Assembly: GCA_029862185.1 (NCBI GenBank) | Contig: JAOTXX010000003.1 | Span: forward strand, 50,702 to 114,701 | Direction of reading: 5' to 3' | DNA from: Myxococcales bacterium | Lineage (GTDB): Bacteria; Myxococcota_A; Polyangia; Polyangiales; Houyiibacteriaceae | DNA length: 64,000 nucleotides | In this document: positions 7,674-20,055 of the stretch, in pieces | How the letters are laid out: each line of letters opens with the position of its first letter | How positions within the stretch are numbered: the stretch's first letter is position 1 | Program-made: the position numbers and the translations under genes | The notes under the pieces: generated by a model | The model's input: the letters and a program-made list of their open reading frames with translations, nothing else | The model's database searches: none | Told to the model about the DNA's origin: nothing

Positions 7674-10025
7674 TTGAGCGTCTTTCGCGCGCGAGGACTG
7701 CGCATGACTGATCCAGATTCCAAAACAAGTGAGACCTCAAACGGAGAGGTGGCGCCTGTGGAATCTCAGGCCCCCGGTGAATCCGAAGCCGAGACGGCAG
7801 CCGAGACCGGGACCGTCGCCGAGACTCAGACCGCAGCCGAGACCGGGACCGAGACTGGCAACGGGGCTGAGACCGAGACCGGGAGCGAGAACGCGACCCC
7901 GGCGGAGGCGGATACCGTTTCCGGTGACGTCGCCGCAGCGGAAGCGGAGGCCGACACGGTCGCTGGAGACGCTGCGCCCGAGACGGACACACCAAGCGCC
8001 GCAGGGGATCTGGAGGCAGCGGGAGGCAAGAAGAAGCGTCGCCGACGCCGCAAGAAGAAAGGATCGAGCGAGGCTCCCGAGGACGCGAAGTCCGGGCATC
8101 ATCATGCCCCGTTCGTTCATCTGTTCTCCGGCGGCGTGACGCGGAAGCACGCGTTTTCGCCGGGTGAAGAGATCGCGGGACGCGTCGAGCGCGTCGAGCA
8201 CGGAGCGGTCATCATCGATGTTTTCGGGAAGGCGAGCGCGATCGCCGACGTGAACGAGCCCCGTGACATCCCCGTCATCGTGCACGCACCGGATCCATCG
8301 AAGCCAGAAACCGATGTAGCTCCCGAAGCTGCAGCAGCAGAGGCTCCAGTTTCTCAGGCTCCGGTCGCCGACCCAAGCCTCGTGGAGGCGCCGGTAGCCG
8401 ACGCACCGCCGGTCGAGGCGCCGCTACCCGAAGTTGCGCGGGCCGTGCAGCGCGACACCTCCGAATGGGAGTTTTCGTCCACGGACGTCACCGACATCGA
8501 CGAACTCGCCGAAGCGGACACCGTCGTGGCAGCACAGGCCTTCGATCCAACCAGCATGGTTGAACTGCCGCAGGCTCCGGCGGTGCCGACAACCGAGGCC
8601 GCGAAGGATTCTGCGGCCGAGCCCGCGTCCGAGGCCGAGTCGGCGATCAAGCCCGTGGCCGACCCGCTGGCCCTGACTGAACCTCCCGAAGATCCTGCGG
8701 ACGCCGATCTTAGCCTCCTCGACCCCTTGCCTGAGCTCGACGTTCCGCAGGTCGGCGCGATCTTTAGAGGCCGCATCGCTGGGGTTGCCGAGAGCGGCCA
8801 CATCGTGATCGTGAATCGGATCATCGACAAGCCGGCGGTGCGCAAGGCCTTGCGCGCTGCCCGCGATTTGCATCAACGGGTCCAGGGGCTCGTCTATGGA
8901 TACAATCGCGGCGGCTTCGACGTGCTGGTTGGTGGTGTGCGAGCATTCTGCCCGGCGAGCGCGATGTCGCTCACGCCCATCGAGGATCCCAACACGTTCT
9001 TGGGACAGCGCTGCGAGTTCTCGTTGCCGCAGGACAAGGGCGGCAAGAAGAGCATCATCGTCAGCCGACGGAACATCCTCGAAAAGGAAGCCAGGCGGAA
9101 AGCCCGAGAGCGAATGGCCGAGCTCGAGGTTGGGATCAGGCTTCCCGGCAAGGTGGTCGAGGTGCGCGATTACGGCGTGCTGGTCGACTTGGGAGACGGC
9201 CTCGACGGCTTGGTTCACATGAGCGAGGTTTCCTGGGGCCGGGGCGTCCGACCGCAGGACGCTGCCAAGGTCGGCGATGAGGTCGAAGTCGAAGTCCTAA
9301 AGGTTCAACAAGCGTCGCGCAAAGACCGCTTTGGCCGCGTGTCGCTCTCGATGCGGGCTTGTCAGCCCGACCCGCTGGAGGCTGCCAAAGACACCATTCG
9401 GCCGGGAACACCGATCAAGGGCAAGGTCGTTCGGACGACCGAGTTTGGAGCCTTCATTCAACTCCAGGAGAACATCGAAGGGTTGCTTCACATCTCGGAG
9501 CTCGGCGGGAGCCGAGAGCTCACGCACGCCAAACAGGCGGTCAACGAAGGGGATGAGATTCACGTCGTCGTCGAGCGGGTCGATCGTGAGCAGAGACGCA
9601 TTTCGCTCTCGAAACTCTCGGAGGCGGATGCTGCCGCGATCGAAGCTGGAGAAATCGAAGTCGGCAAGGCCCCGCGCTCGCTGAAGCCCGGCTCGGTCGT
9701 GTCGGTGATCGTCAAGCGGGTCGACCACACGGGTGTTCAAGTCCAAGTCGAAGGAATGCTCGGAAAGCGCGGGCGCGGTTTCATCCGCAGCCGCGAGCTT
9801 CAAGACGCGCACGACGACAAGAAAAAGGGCGTCTCTCAGGGTGACGTCATCGAGGTGAAGGTGATCGGAACCGAGCGCGACGGCTCACTCCGTTGCTCGG
9901 TTCGCGCCCGGCTCCTCGACGACGAACGAAAGGCCGTCCGCGAGTACCGCAAGGAGTCGGCCCAGCAAGGGCTCGGCACTTTCGGGGATTTGTTGAAGGC
10001 GAAGCTCGGCGGCGGCTCGGACTGA
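7674..10025 (+). CDS. S1 RNA-binding repeat protein with long acidic/Thr-rich N-terminal extension
   Basis: Several S1 repeats (e.g. LPGKVVEVRDYGVLVDLGDGLDGLVHMSEVSWG; IKGKVVRTTEFGAFIQLQENIEGLLHISELG); low-complexity ETGT/AET N-terminus. Confidence 0.9.
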   Translation: MSVFRARGLRMTDPDSKTSETSNGEVAPVESQAPGESEAETAAETGTVAETQTAAETGTETGNGAETETGSENATPAEADTVSGDVAAAEAEADTVAGDAAPETDTPSAAGDLEAAGGKKKRRRRRKKKGSSEAPEDAKSGHHHAPFVHLFSGGVTRKHAFSPGEEIAGRVERVEHGAVIIDVFGKASAIADVNEPRDIPVIVHAPDPSKPETDVAPEAAAAEAPVSQAPVADPSLVEAPVADAPPVEAPLPEVARAVQRDTSEWEFSSTDVTDIDELAEADTVVAAQAFDPTSMVELPQAPAVPTTEAAKDSAAEPASEAESAIKPVADPLALTEPPEDPADADLSLLDPLPELDVPQVGAIFRGRIAGVAESGHIVIVNRIIDKPAVRKALRAARDLHQRVQGLVYGYNRGGFDVLVGGVRAFCPASAMSLTPIEDPNTFLGQRCEFSLPQDKGGKKSIIVSRRNILEKEARRKARERMAELEVGIRLPGKVVEVRDYGVLVDLGDGLDGLVHMSEVSWGRGVRPQDAAKVGDEVEVEVLKVQQASRKDRFGRVSLSMRACQPDPLEAAKDTIRPGTPIKGKVVRTTEFGAFIQLQENIEGLLHISELGGSRELTHAKQAVNEGDEIHVVVERVDREQRRISLSKLSEADAAAIEAGEIEVGKAPRSLKPGSVVSVIVKRVDHTGVQVQVEGMLGKRGRGFIRSRELQDAHDDKKKGVSQGDVIEVKVIGTERDGSLRCSVRARLLDDERKAVREYRKESAQQGLGTFGDLLKAKLGGGSD

Positions 10026-10200
10026 TACCGGGACGCGGCGGAACGCGATGCGGGGGTTCGACTGACGGGGCGGCTGGGTGCTGCCGCGGGTGTGATGGGG
10101 GCGAGGTATTGGGTTGGGTGCGTGGTTAGGTTTGGTTACACCGCCCGCCCACCCCCACCCGTAATCCTCCCTGGCGCGGCGGTCGCTTCGCTCCGCCTTG

Positions 10201-10305
10201 CCGGCGCGTTCGCGCCGGGCTTCGCCCTTCGGGCTCGCGCTGCCGCGGGTGTTGGGGTGGGGTGGGTGTTGTGTGGGCTTCGCCCTTCGGGCTCGCGCTG
10301 CCGCG
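10201..10305. repeat. Intergenic hairpin-rich repeat block with a 31-bp perfect direct repeat
   Basis: GGGCTTCGCCCTTCGGGCTCGCGCTGCCGCG at 10217-10247 and 10275-10305; hairpin CCGGCGCG-TT-CGCGCCGG at 10201-10218. Confidence 0.8.
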
Positions 10306-10384
10306 CATGGCTTGGGGCGGTTTTCTGGAACTTGTCTTGATGGCACCGTAAGGAGGGACGTGGTTCGAAAGGTCTCCGTATGGA

Positions 10385-10400
10385 GGGGCGCCGGCGCCCC
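10385..10400. repeat. 16-bp perfect palindrome
   Basis: GGGGCGCCGGCGCCCC equals its own reverse complement. Confidence 0.85.
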
Positions 10401-10508
10401 GGTACGCCCGTCGCGAGCGGCTCTTCGATCGTCCCCATGATCGGCTTAGGCGACCGATCGGCTTGTCGCTTGGCTTGTCGTCGTTTAGGCTCCGCGCCGT
10501 TGCGAATT

Positions 10509-10583
10509 GGGCGATTAACTCAGGGGTAGAGTGGTTTCTTCACACGGAACAAGTCGCTGGTTCAAATCCAGCATCGCCCACCA
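10509..10583 (+). tRNA. tRNA-Val(CAC)
   Basis: Acceptor GGGCGAT/ATCGCCC + ACCA; D-arm ACTC/GAGT; anticodon arm GTTTC-TTCACAC-GGAAC; T-arm GCTGG-TTCAAAT-CCAGC. Confidence 0.93.
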
Positions 10584-10624
10584 GCAAATCATGTTTCTTT
10601 GAGAGCCAGGCGGAGGAGAAGCCG

Positions 10625-11650
10625 GTGTCTGACTTGTCGACGCTCGTCCAGGGAATCCAAGCCGGGAATATGCGGGCCCTGGCCAGGGCCTGCCGGCTGA
10701 TCGACGAGCGGGACCCTTGCGCCTTCGAACTGCTGAAGCGCATCTTCACGCACGAAGAGCGCGCCTACGTGATTGGCGTGACCGGCACGCCGGGCGCGGG
10801 CAAGAGCACTCTGGTCGACGGCTTGATTCTGCTGTACCTCGGGCAGGGCAAGCGCGTTGCGGTGCTCGCCGTCGATCCGACGAGTCCTTATTCGGGCGGC
10901 GCGATCCTGGGCGACCGCATCCGTATGCAGCAGCACTTCACCGACGAAGGCGTGTTCATTCGTTCCATCGCGACGCGGGGGCACCTCGGGGGGCTTTCCC
11001 GTTCGACCGGCGACGTGCTCCACGTTCTACACGCTTCGACGTTCGACATCGTGATCTTGGAAACTGTGGGCGTCGGGCAGGACGAGCTCGAGGTGACTCA
11101 GCTGGCGGACACGACGCTGGTGGTGATGGCGCCGGGTCAGGGTGACGACATTCAAGCGATCAAGGCCGGCATTCTCGAGGTGGCGGACGTGTTCGCCGTG
11201 AACAAGTCCGATCGCGTTGGCGCGGACGCCACGGTGCAAGACCTTCAGCAGATGCTCGCGCTTCGGCGTATGCCGACCGGCGTCGGCAAGATGCAAGGGC
11301 ACACCGCGGTGTCGACGCTGCGAGCAGCGCCCGAAGCCGAGGTTGGGGAGTGGCTGCCCCCGATCCTCAAGACCGTCGCCCACCGTCAGGAAGGGCTGGC
11401 CGACTTGGTCGATGCGTTTTCGAAGCACCGCGAGTTCCTCACGACGACCGAGGCTGGCAAGGCGATTCAGGCGCAGCGGCAGGTCGCGGAGTTCCGTGCG
11501 ATCTTGTACCAGGCGCTGATCGACGCGGTCGACGCACGCTTTGCCGAGCAGCTCAGCGAGAAGCTACGCGACATCGTCGACGGCCGGGCCGATCCCTACT
11601 CGAGCGCCGAGTTGCTGGTTCGGAGCGCAATGGGAGAGTCTGAGCCCTAG
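10625..11650 (+). CDS. meaB: MeaB/ArgK-type P-loop GTPase (methylmalonyl-CoA mutase-associated)
   Basis: GVTGTPGAGKSTLVDGL, LAVDPTSPYSGGAILGDRIRM, ETVGVGQDELEV. The listed ORF start lies upstream of the tRNA; GTG at 10625 is more plausible. Confidence 0.9.
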   Translation: MSDLSTLVQGIQAGNMRALARACRLIDERDPCAFELLKRIFTHEERAYVIGVTGTPGAGKSTLVDGLILLYLGQGKRVAVLAVDPTSPYSGGAILGDRIRMQQHFTDEGVFIRSIATRGHLGGLSRSTGDVLHVLHASTFDIVILETVGVGQDELEVTQLADTTLVVMAPGQGDDIQAIKAGILEVADVFAVNKSDRVGADATVQDLQQMLALRRMPTGVGKMQGHTAVSTLRAAPEAEVGEWLPPILKTVAHRQEGLADLVDAFSKHREFLTTTEAGKAIQAQRQVAEFRAILYQALIDAVDARFAEQLSEKLRDIVDGRADPYSSAELLVRSAMGESEP

Positions 11651-11710
11651 TGCGCGCGGGGCTTCAGCACGGTAGTGGCGGGTGGGACCTCTTGGGCTAG
11701 AGTGGGCGCC

Positions 11711-12487
11711 ATGACCTCCTTTGTGGAAGTGACGCAGGACGGCCACGTCAGCACCTTGACGATCAACCGACCTGAAAAGCTCAACGCGCTCAGTCAGGAG
11801 GTTCTCTCCGACTTGGACGCCGCCATCCAGACCCTTGCTGGCAAGGACGACGTCTGGGCCGCCGTGATTACCGGAACCGGGAAGGCATTCGTTGCGGGCG
11901 CCGACATCGCCGCAATGAAGGGCATGAGCGAAGACGAGGGGCGCGACTTTGGTGCGCTCGGGCACGGGGTATTCGCCGCGATCGAGAGCCTGCGCTGCCC
12001 CGTCATCGCCGCGGTCAATGGCTTTGCGTTGGGCGGTGGATGTGAGCTCGCTCTTGCGTGTGACTTCATTTACGCCTCGAGCAAGGCCAAGTTCGGTCAG
12101 CCCGAGGTGAACCTCGGGATCATCCCTGGCTTCGGTGGAACCCAGCGTCTGCCGCGACGTGTCGGTTCCGCGCTTGCGCGCGAGCTCATCTACACCGGGA
12201 AGATGATCGACGCGCGAGAGGCGCTTCGGATCGGATTGGCCAACGCGGTGTTCGAGCCCGACGAACTGCTCTCCGAGGCAATCAAGACGGCCGCCGAGAT
12301 CGCGAGCAAGGGTCCGCTGGCGGTGGCTGCGGCGAAGCGCGTGATCCGCGATGGTATCGACCTGCCGTTGCCCGACGCGAATCGACTCGAACAAGCTGCC
12401 TTCGGCGAAGCCTTTGGCACCAAAGACCAAAGCGAAGGCATGGAGGCGTTTCTCGACAAGCGGGCGCCCTCGTTCACAGGCACCTAG
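11711..12487 (+). CDS. Enoyl-CoA hydratase/isomerase (crotonase) family
   Basis: [55 protein letters not shown]. Confidence 0.93.
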   Translation: MTSFVEVTQDGHVSTLTINRPEKLNALSQEVLSDLDAAIQTLAGKDDVWAAVITGTGKAFVAGADIAAMKGMSEDEGRDFGALGHGVFAAIESLRCPVIAAVNGFALGGGCELALACDFIYASSKAKFGQPEVNLGIIPGFGGTQRLPRRVGSALARELIYTGKMIDAREALRIGLANAVFEPDELLSEAIKTAAEIASKGPLAVAAAKRVIRDGIDLPLPDANRLEQAAFGEAFGTKDQSEGMEAFLDKRAPSFTGT

Positions 12488-12495
12488 GCGGCGCC

Positions 12496-15186
12496 CTAAC
12501 GCGAGCCGAACCCTCGCTCGACGCCGGGCATGTGCACGCTCGCTCTTTCAGCGCACAGCAAAATCGCCTCGACGGCACCGGCCAGGTTGCGCGGCCCGCC
12601 CGCAAGCTCGGCGACCCTGGGGCCGAAGAAGCGTTCGACCTCCGCGGCCGCGTCCCTGCTGCAGAAGGATGATGCATTCCACGGCGAGCCCCCGAGCTGC
12701 CCGCTGCCAAATCGGGAGGCGAGGTCATCGAAGTTTCCGGTGAGCCATTTCCACGCTCGCTCGCGCGTTCGCGGGTTGTGGAACTGAGTGCGCAGCACGT
12801 GGCGGATTTCGTTGACGCGGAGACGCGGGTCGAGTGCCAGGTCGAGTGCGCGCGCGGACAGCTCTGGCGTCTCCGCGTGTCCGAGTGCGGAGAGGATCCG
12901 GCTACGGCTGGTCGCGTCGCTGCTCGATTCGAAATGACCGAGCAAATGGTCGAAGAGCCCCTCGTCGCCCTCCTGGACGGCGGTGGCCAGCACGAGCCCC
13001 GCCAGCTGGGCATCGACGACGCCCGGATTCGCCTTCGACCGATAGCCGATGTAGTTTCTGCCGAGGCGAGCGGCACGCGCGCGCGCACTTGGGTTGCGAA
13101 CGTCCATGACCATGAATCGAATGACGGCCTCACGAAGAAGCTTCGTATCGCTCGCATCGGCGGCGCGTGACCGCCAGCCGAGCTGCCGGTAGCGTTTGCG
13201 GTAGAGCTTGCCAGCGTAGGCCATGACCGCCTCGCGAAGCCCTGGTGGCGAAGCGTCCTCGATTAGAAAGCGAAGCGGCCTCATCGGTGCCACGGCCAGC
13301 TGCCTCAATGGGCTCGACACCCACTCGGCGAACCAGGGAAGGAGAGCCTCGATGTCCATGACACCCCGATCGAACGAGGCTTCCACGCTGTCCGCGACCG
13401 CGATGCGACCCCGATCGGAGAGCTCGCGGAAGCCCTGGGTGCGCAGTCGTGTCCAGTCGTCGGCATGCATCGAAAAGCGGAAGTAACCAGCACCGTCCGC
13501 GTTGGGCATCCACCAGGAGGGGCAGCCCGGCAGCTCGATGTTTCCCTTGTCGCTGCTCAATGAAGTGCAGCTCGTCCCAGCGGTGTGCCGAATGCAAAGC
13601 GGGATGTCCCAGGTCCGATTCGGGTCGCCGCTCGAGCCAATGGGGAGGTAGCGTTCTTGGGAGAGCTGGAGCGTGCGGATGCCGGCATCGCACGGTGCGT
13701 CGGCCGCCACGGTCACCAAGGGAACGCCAGGCTGGTTCAGGAATGACAGAAACGGAGACGTCACCTCGAGGTCGCTGACTTCATCGAGCGTTGCGAGAAG
13801 ATCGGCGGAGGTCGCGGTGCCGCCCTCGTGGCGCCGCAGGTAGAGACGGACGCCTTCACGGAAGGTGTCGGCGCCCATCCAGCGCTCGAACATCGCGAGG
13901 ACAGCCCCGCCTTTTTCGTAGGTGATGCTGTCGAAGGCGTTCTTGATGTCATGGTTGGTCTCGATCGGCTGGCGGATGCTGCGCGCGCTGCCGAGGCTAT
14001 CGAGCCGCATCGCGCGCTGCGCAGAGGCCAACTCGCCGAGCCCGACCCGGTATTCGGGGTGCAGCTTCTGCGTGACCTTGTTTCCCATCCAGGTCGCGAA
14101 GGCTTCGTTGAGCCAGATGTCATCCCACCATGGCATCGTGACGAGGTTTCCAAACCATTGGTGCGCAAGCTCGTGCGCCAGCACATAGGCAAATGCGCGC
14201 CGTTGGCTTTCCGTTGCCCGCTCTTCGTCGAGCAGGAGGAGCCATTCGCGGAAGGTGATTAGACCGACATTCTCCATGGCGCCGGAGGCGAAATCCGGGA
14301 CCGCGACCAAATCGAGCTTTCGGTATGGGTAGGGAATGCCGAAGTAGTCCTCCAGTGCCAGGACGAACTTGCCCGTTTGCTCGAGGGCATAGCGCAGCCG
14401 TTCCCCCTGGCCCTTGGCTGCGATACCGCGGAGCGGGATCGGAAGCGGGCGGCCCTCGTTGGGACCAATCGCCGGACCGATGACGACGTCCAGCGGGCCG
14501 ATGGCCCAGGCCACGAGATAGGTGGGAAGCGGCAAAGTCGGCATGAAGCTGACGCGCTGAAGGCCGTCGGGGAGCTCGATCGTGCGTTCGACCGGGGTGT
14601 TCGCCGCGGCAAATTGGCCCGCGGAAATGGTCAGGGTCACTTCGAACGGGGTTTTGAATCGCGGCTCGTCAAAGCAGGGAAACGCAAGGCGCGCGCTGAT
14701 CGACTCGAACTGGGTGAAGGCGTAAGCGCTCCCGGCCGACTCCACGCGGTAGAGCCCGCGCAACGGCATGTCGAACCCCGCCGAGTAGTCCACGTGCAAG
14801 GTACTCCTACCTGCGGGCAAGGCTTCTTGGAGATCGACGCGTACGACGCCGTCCGCGGTCTGCTGTGTCCAGGTGGCTGGGATACGGGCCGTGGCGTGAG
14901 TCGCGTGGATCGAAGTGACGTCCAGGCCCTGGCCGTGCATCCAAATCGTGGCGGAGGGCTCGTCGAGCTCGATGCCGATTACCGCGGTTCCCGAAAACCT
15001 GTCCTGCTCCGGGTTGATCGTGAGGCTCAAGCGGTAGCGGGTCGGTCGGGTGCCGTCGGGAAGCGGGCCCGTGGGAACCTGCTCGGCCGTCGGTGCGGTT
15101 TCCGCGGGCACAGGCGAACCTCCGCATCCGATCGATAGGGCCAGCAACGTAGACAAGGCTAGGGCGGCGCGCATCTGGGCGTTCAT
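12496..15186 (-). CDS. M1 family metallopeptidase (aminopeptidase N-like), probable lipoprotein
   Basis: GAMEN (ASGAMENVGLITFRE), HELAHQWFGNLVTMPWWDDIWLNEAFATW; lipobox-like LSIGCGG N-terminus at MNAQMRAALALS. Confidence 0.92.
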   Translation of the reverse strand: MNAQMRAALALSTLLALSIGCGGSPVPAETAPTAEQVPTGPLPDGTRPTRYRLSLTINPEQDRFSGTAVIGIELDEPSATIWMHGQGLDVTSIHATHATARIPATWTQQTADGVVRVDLQEALPAGRSTLHVDYSAGFDMPLRGLYRVESAGSAYAFTQFESISARLAFPCFDEPRFKTPFEVTLTISAGQFAAANTPVERTIELPDGLQRVSFMPTLPLPTYLVAWAIGPLDVVIGPAIGPNEGRPLPIPLRGIAAKGQGERLRYALEQTGKFVLALEDYFGIPYPYRKLDLVAVPDFASGAMENVGLITFREWLLLLDEERATESQRRAFAYVLAHELAHQWFGNLVTMPWWDDIWLNEAFATWMGNKVTQKLHPEYRVGLGELASAQRAMRLDSLGSARSIRQPIETNHDIKNAFDSITYEKGGAVLAMFERWMGADTFREGVRLYLRRHEGGTATSADLLATLDEVSDLEVTSPFLSFLNQPGVPLVTVAADAPCDAGIRTLQLSQERYLPIGSSGDPNRTWDIPLCIRHTAGTSCTSLSSDKGNIELPGCPSWWMPNADGAGYFRFSMHADDWTRLRTQGFRELSDRGRIAVADSVEASFDRGVMDIEALLPWFAEWVSSPLRQLAVAPMRPLRFLIEDASPPGLREAVMAYAGKLYRKRYRQLGWRSRAADASDTKLLREAVIRFMVMDVRNPSARARAARLGRNYIGYRSKANPGVVDAQLAGLVLATAVQEGDEGLFDHLLGHFESSSDATSRSRILSALGHAETPELSARALDLALDPRLRVNEIRHVLRTQFHNPRTRERAWKWLTGNFDDLASRFGSGQLGGSPWNASSFCSRDAAAEVERFFGPRVAELAGGPRNLAGAVEAILLCAERASVHMPGVERGFGSR

Positions 15187-16253
15187 CGGTGGGGTCGTCG
15201 CCCGGGGTCGTGGCCGAGCGCGTACAATCGATCGTAGAGCGCTGGACCGAGCGGCTTGTGTGAGGTGCGCGGCAGTGCCTGACCAAGGCACGGTGGTAGA
15301 CTGCGCAGCGACTGAGCGAGCTCCTCCATCGATGGACCTTCCGAATCGAGCAACAGCTTCGGCAAAGGGCGCCGATTCGCGAACCAGCTTGCCGTCATGG
15401 CGAAGAACACGGCAAGGGCGGTCGCCGCAACGAGGGTGCGCGGCTCGTTCGCGCCAATGGCGCCGGCCGCCGTGAACAGGACGACCGAGAGTCCGATGGC
15501 GACGGCCCAACGTGGCGCGCGCTCCCCGCGCGAGCTCAGCGAGTCCCCCGCTTCGTATCGCACCAATGTTTGCCAGTGACGTTCAGGAGCGCGGTTGAAC
15601 AGGCCGTCACTCACCAATGCGGTTCTCAGCCAGGGCAGTGCGGCGGCGTGCGTTAGATAGGGCGTCGGAGCCGGAAGATGTGCGAGGCGCCACGGACGAT
15701 GCCCAACCTCGAGCGATTTGGGAAACACCGGCCAAACACCGAGCTTGATCATAAGCCAAGGGCTGACGACGATGACGGCAGCCACGGAGACCAGCGCAAC
15801 TCCCATCGCTTCTGCCACGCCGCCAGACGAATCGAGTCGTTGAGCGGCGAAGCGTACGACCAAGGCGAGCCCGGTGGCCACGATGGGCATCGTGGACATC
15901 TGCACCGCGCGTCCGGCGGTTTCCAAGCGGGACATCGCGCTGGCTTCCTCGGGAGTCCGCCGGGCTAACGCGATGGCGACCCAAGCGGTCGTCATGCTCA
16001 CGCTCCCGAAAAACCAAGCACCGATCGTCGGAAAGCGCGTGGACAGAGCGGGTTCGACAGCCAGCGCCCCAGCAACGGCGGCAGCTGGAAGCGCGATCAC
16101 GCTAACGAAAAAGCACGTGCGCCGATACTCCAGCAGCGCTCGTTCTCGGATCGCCTCGGGTGCGGACCCACGCACTGGAAACCATGCTTGGAGGGCGGCG
16201 GAGGTGATCGACGGGAGCAGGGCGCATCCGGCCAAGACCAAGAGCGATCTCAT
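15183..16253 (-). CDS. Multi-pass membrane protein of unknown function
   Basis: Hydrophobic ORF from MRSLLVLAGCALLPSITSAA; overlaps the stop of the upstream xth gene. Confidence 0.6.
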   Translation of the reverse strand: MRSLLVLAGCALLPSITSAALQAWFPVRGSAPEAIRERALLEYRRTCFFVSVIALPAAAVAGALAVEPALSTRFPTIGAWFFGSVSMTTAWVAIALARRTPEEASAMSRLETAGRAVQMSTMPIVATGLALVVRFAAQRLDSSGGVAEAMGVALVSVAAVIVVSPWLMIKLGVWPVFPKSLEVGHRPWRLAHLPAPTPYLTHAAALPWLRTALVSDGLFNRAPERHWQTLVRYEAGDSLSSRGERAPRWAVAIGLSVVLFTAAGAIGANEPRTLVAATALAVFFAMTASWFANRRPLPKLLLDSEGPSMEELAQSLRSLPPCLGQALPRTSHKPLGPALYDRLYALGHDPGRRPHR

Positions 16254-17020
16254 GCGAACTCCACCACCACAGGCGCGTGGTCCGAGGGGGAGTTGCGCGC
16301 GCGCTCCTCGCGGTCGACGATCGCGCCAATCGTGCGTTCGGCCAGCTTCGAGGTGCAGTACACGTGGTCGATACGAAGTCCGTTGCCTCTCTCGAAGCCC
16401 CTGCCTCGGTAGTCCCACCAGGAAAACACTCCACCGGTCGGATGAAAAGGTCGGAACGCGTCGTGCAGCCCAAACGATGCAAGCTCGGTCAAGCCGTCAC
16501 GGACGGCGTCGCACGCGAGCACCGACGAGCGCCATTCGGCGGGCCTTCCGATGTCGTCGTCGAACGGGGCCACGTTGAAGTCACCGCAGAGGGCGACCTG
16601 ATCGGCGTCGGGGTCGAATCGCCTGCTGAGCGCCTCCCGAAGTCGTCGGATCCAGTGAAGCTTGTACTCGAATTTGTCCGAGCCCACCTCCCCACCGTTC
16701 GGAAAGTAGGCGCTGAGGATCGTCAGCCCGTCGACGTCTGCGCTGATCAGCCGCGCCTGTGGGTCGTCTTCCGAATCGCCCAGGTCCGTCACGACGTTCG
16801 ACATTGGGCGGCGGCTCAGGATCGCGACGCCGTTGTACGTCTTTTGCCCGAACACCGCGGCGTCGTAGCCGCAATCCTTGATTTCATCGTAAGGGAAGTC
16901 GGCCTCGGACACCTTGAGCTCCTGGAGACAGAGCACGTCCGGCTGCGCGGCGTCGAGCCAGTCGACCACATGCTGCCGGCGTGCCCGGATCGAGTTCACG
17001 TTCCACGTGGCGACCTTCAT
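16250..17020 (-). CDS. xth: Exodeoxyribonuclease III
   Basis: MKVATWNVNSIRAR, CLQELKVSEADFP, YNGVAILSR, CGDFNVAPFDDDI, LRIDHVYCTSKL, SDHAPVVVEF. Confidence 0.94.
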   Translation of the reverse strand: MKVATWNVNSIRARRQHVVDWLDAAQPDVLCLQELKVSEADFPYDEIKDCGYDAAVFGQKTYNGVAILSRRPMSNVVTDLGDSEDDPQARLISADVDGLTILSAYFPNGGEVGSDKFEYKLHWIRRLREALSRRFDPDADQVALCGDFNVAPFDDDIGRPAEWRSSVLACDAVRDGLTELASFGLHDAFRPFHPTGGVFSWWDYRGRGFERGNGLRIDHVYCTSKLAERTIGAIVDREERARNSPSDHAPVVVEFA

Positions 17021-17044
17021 GCGGGTATGAAGTAGCATGGAATC

Positions 17045-20054
<3,010 letters not shown>

Positions 20055-20055
20055 C

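Noticed and set aside
10217-10305. CRISPR array
   Set aside because: Only two 31-bp copies with internal hairpins and a GC-rich 27-bp gap; no cas genes.
10463-10624. N-terminal extension of the meaB ORF
   Set aside because: Contains a complete tRNA-Val gene; the encoded residues are not part of MeaB.
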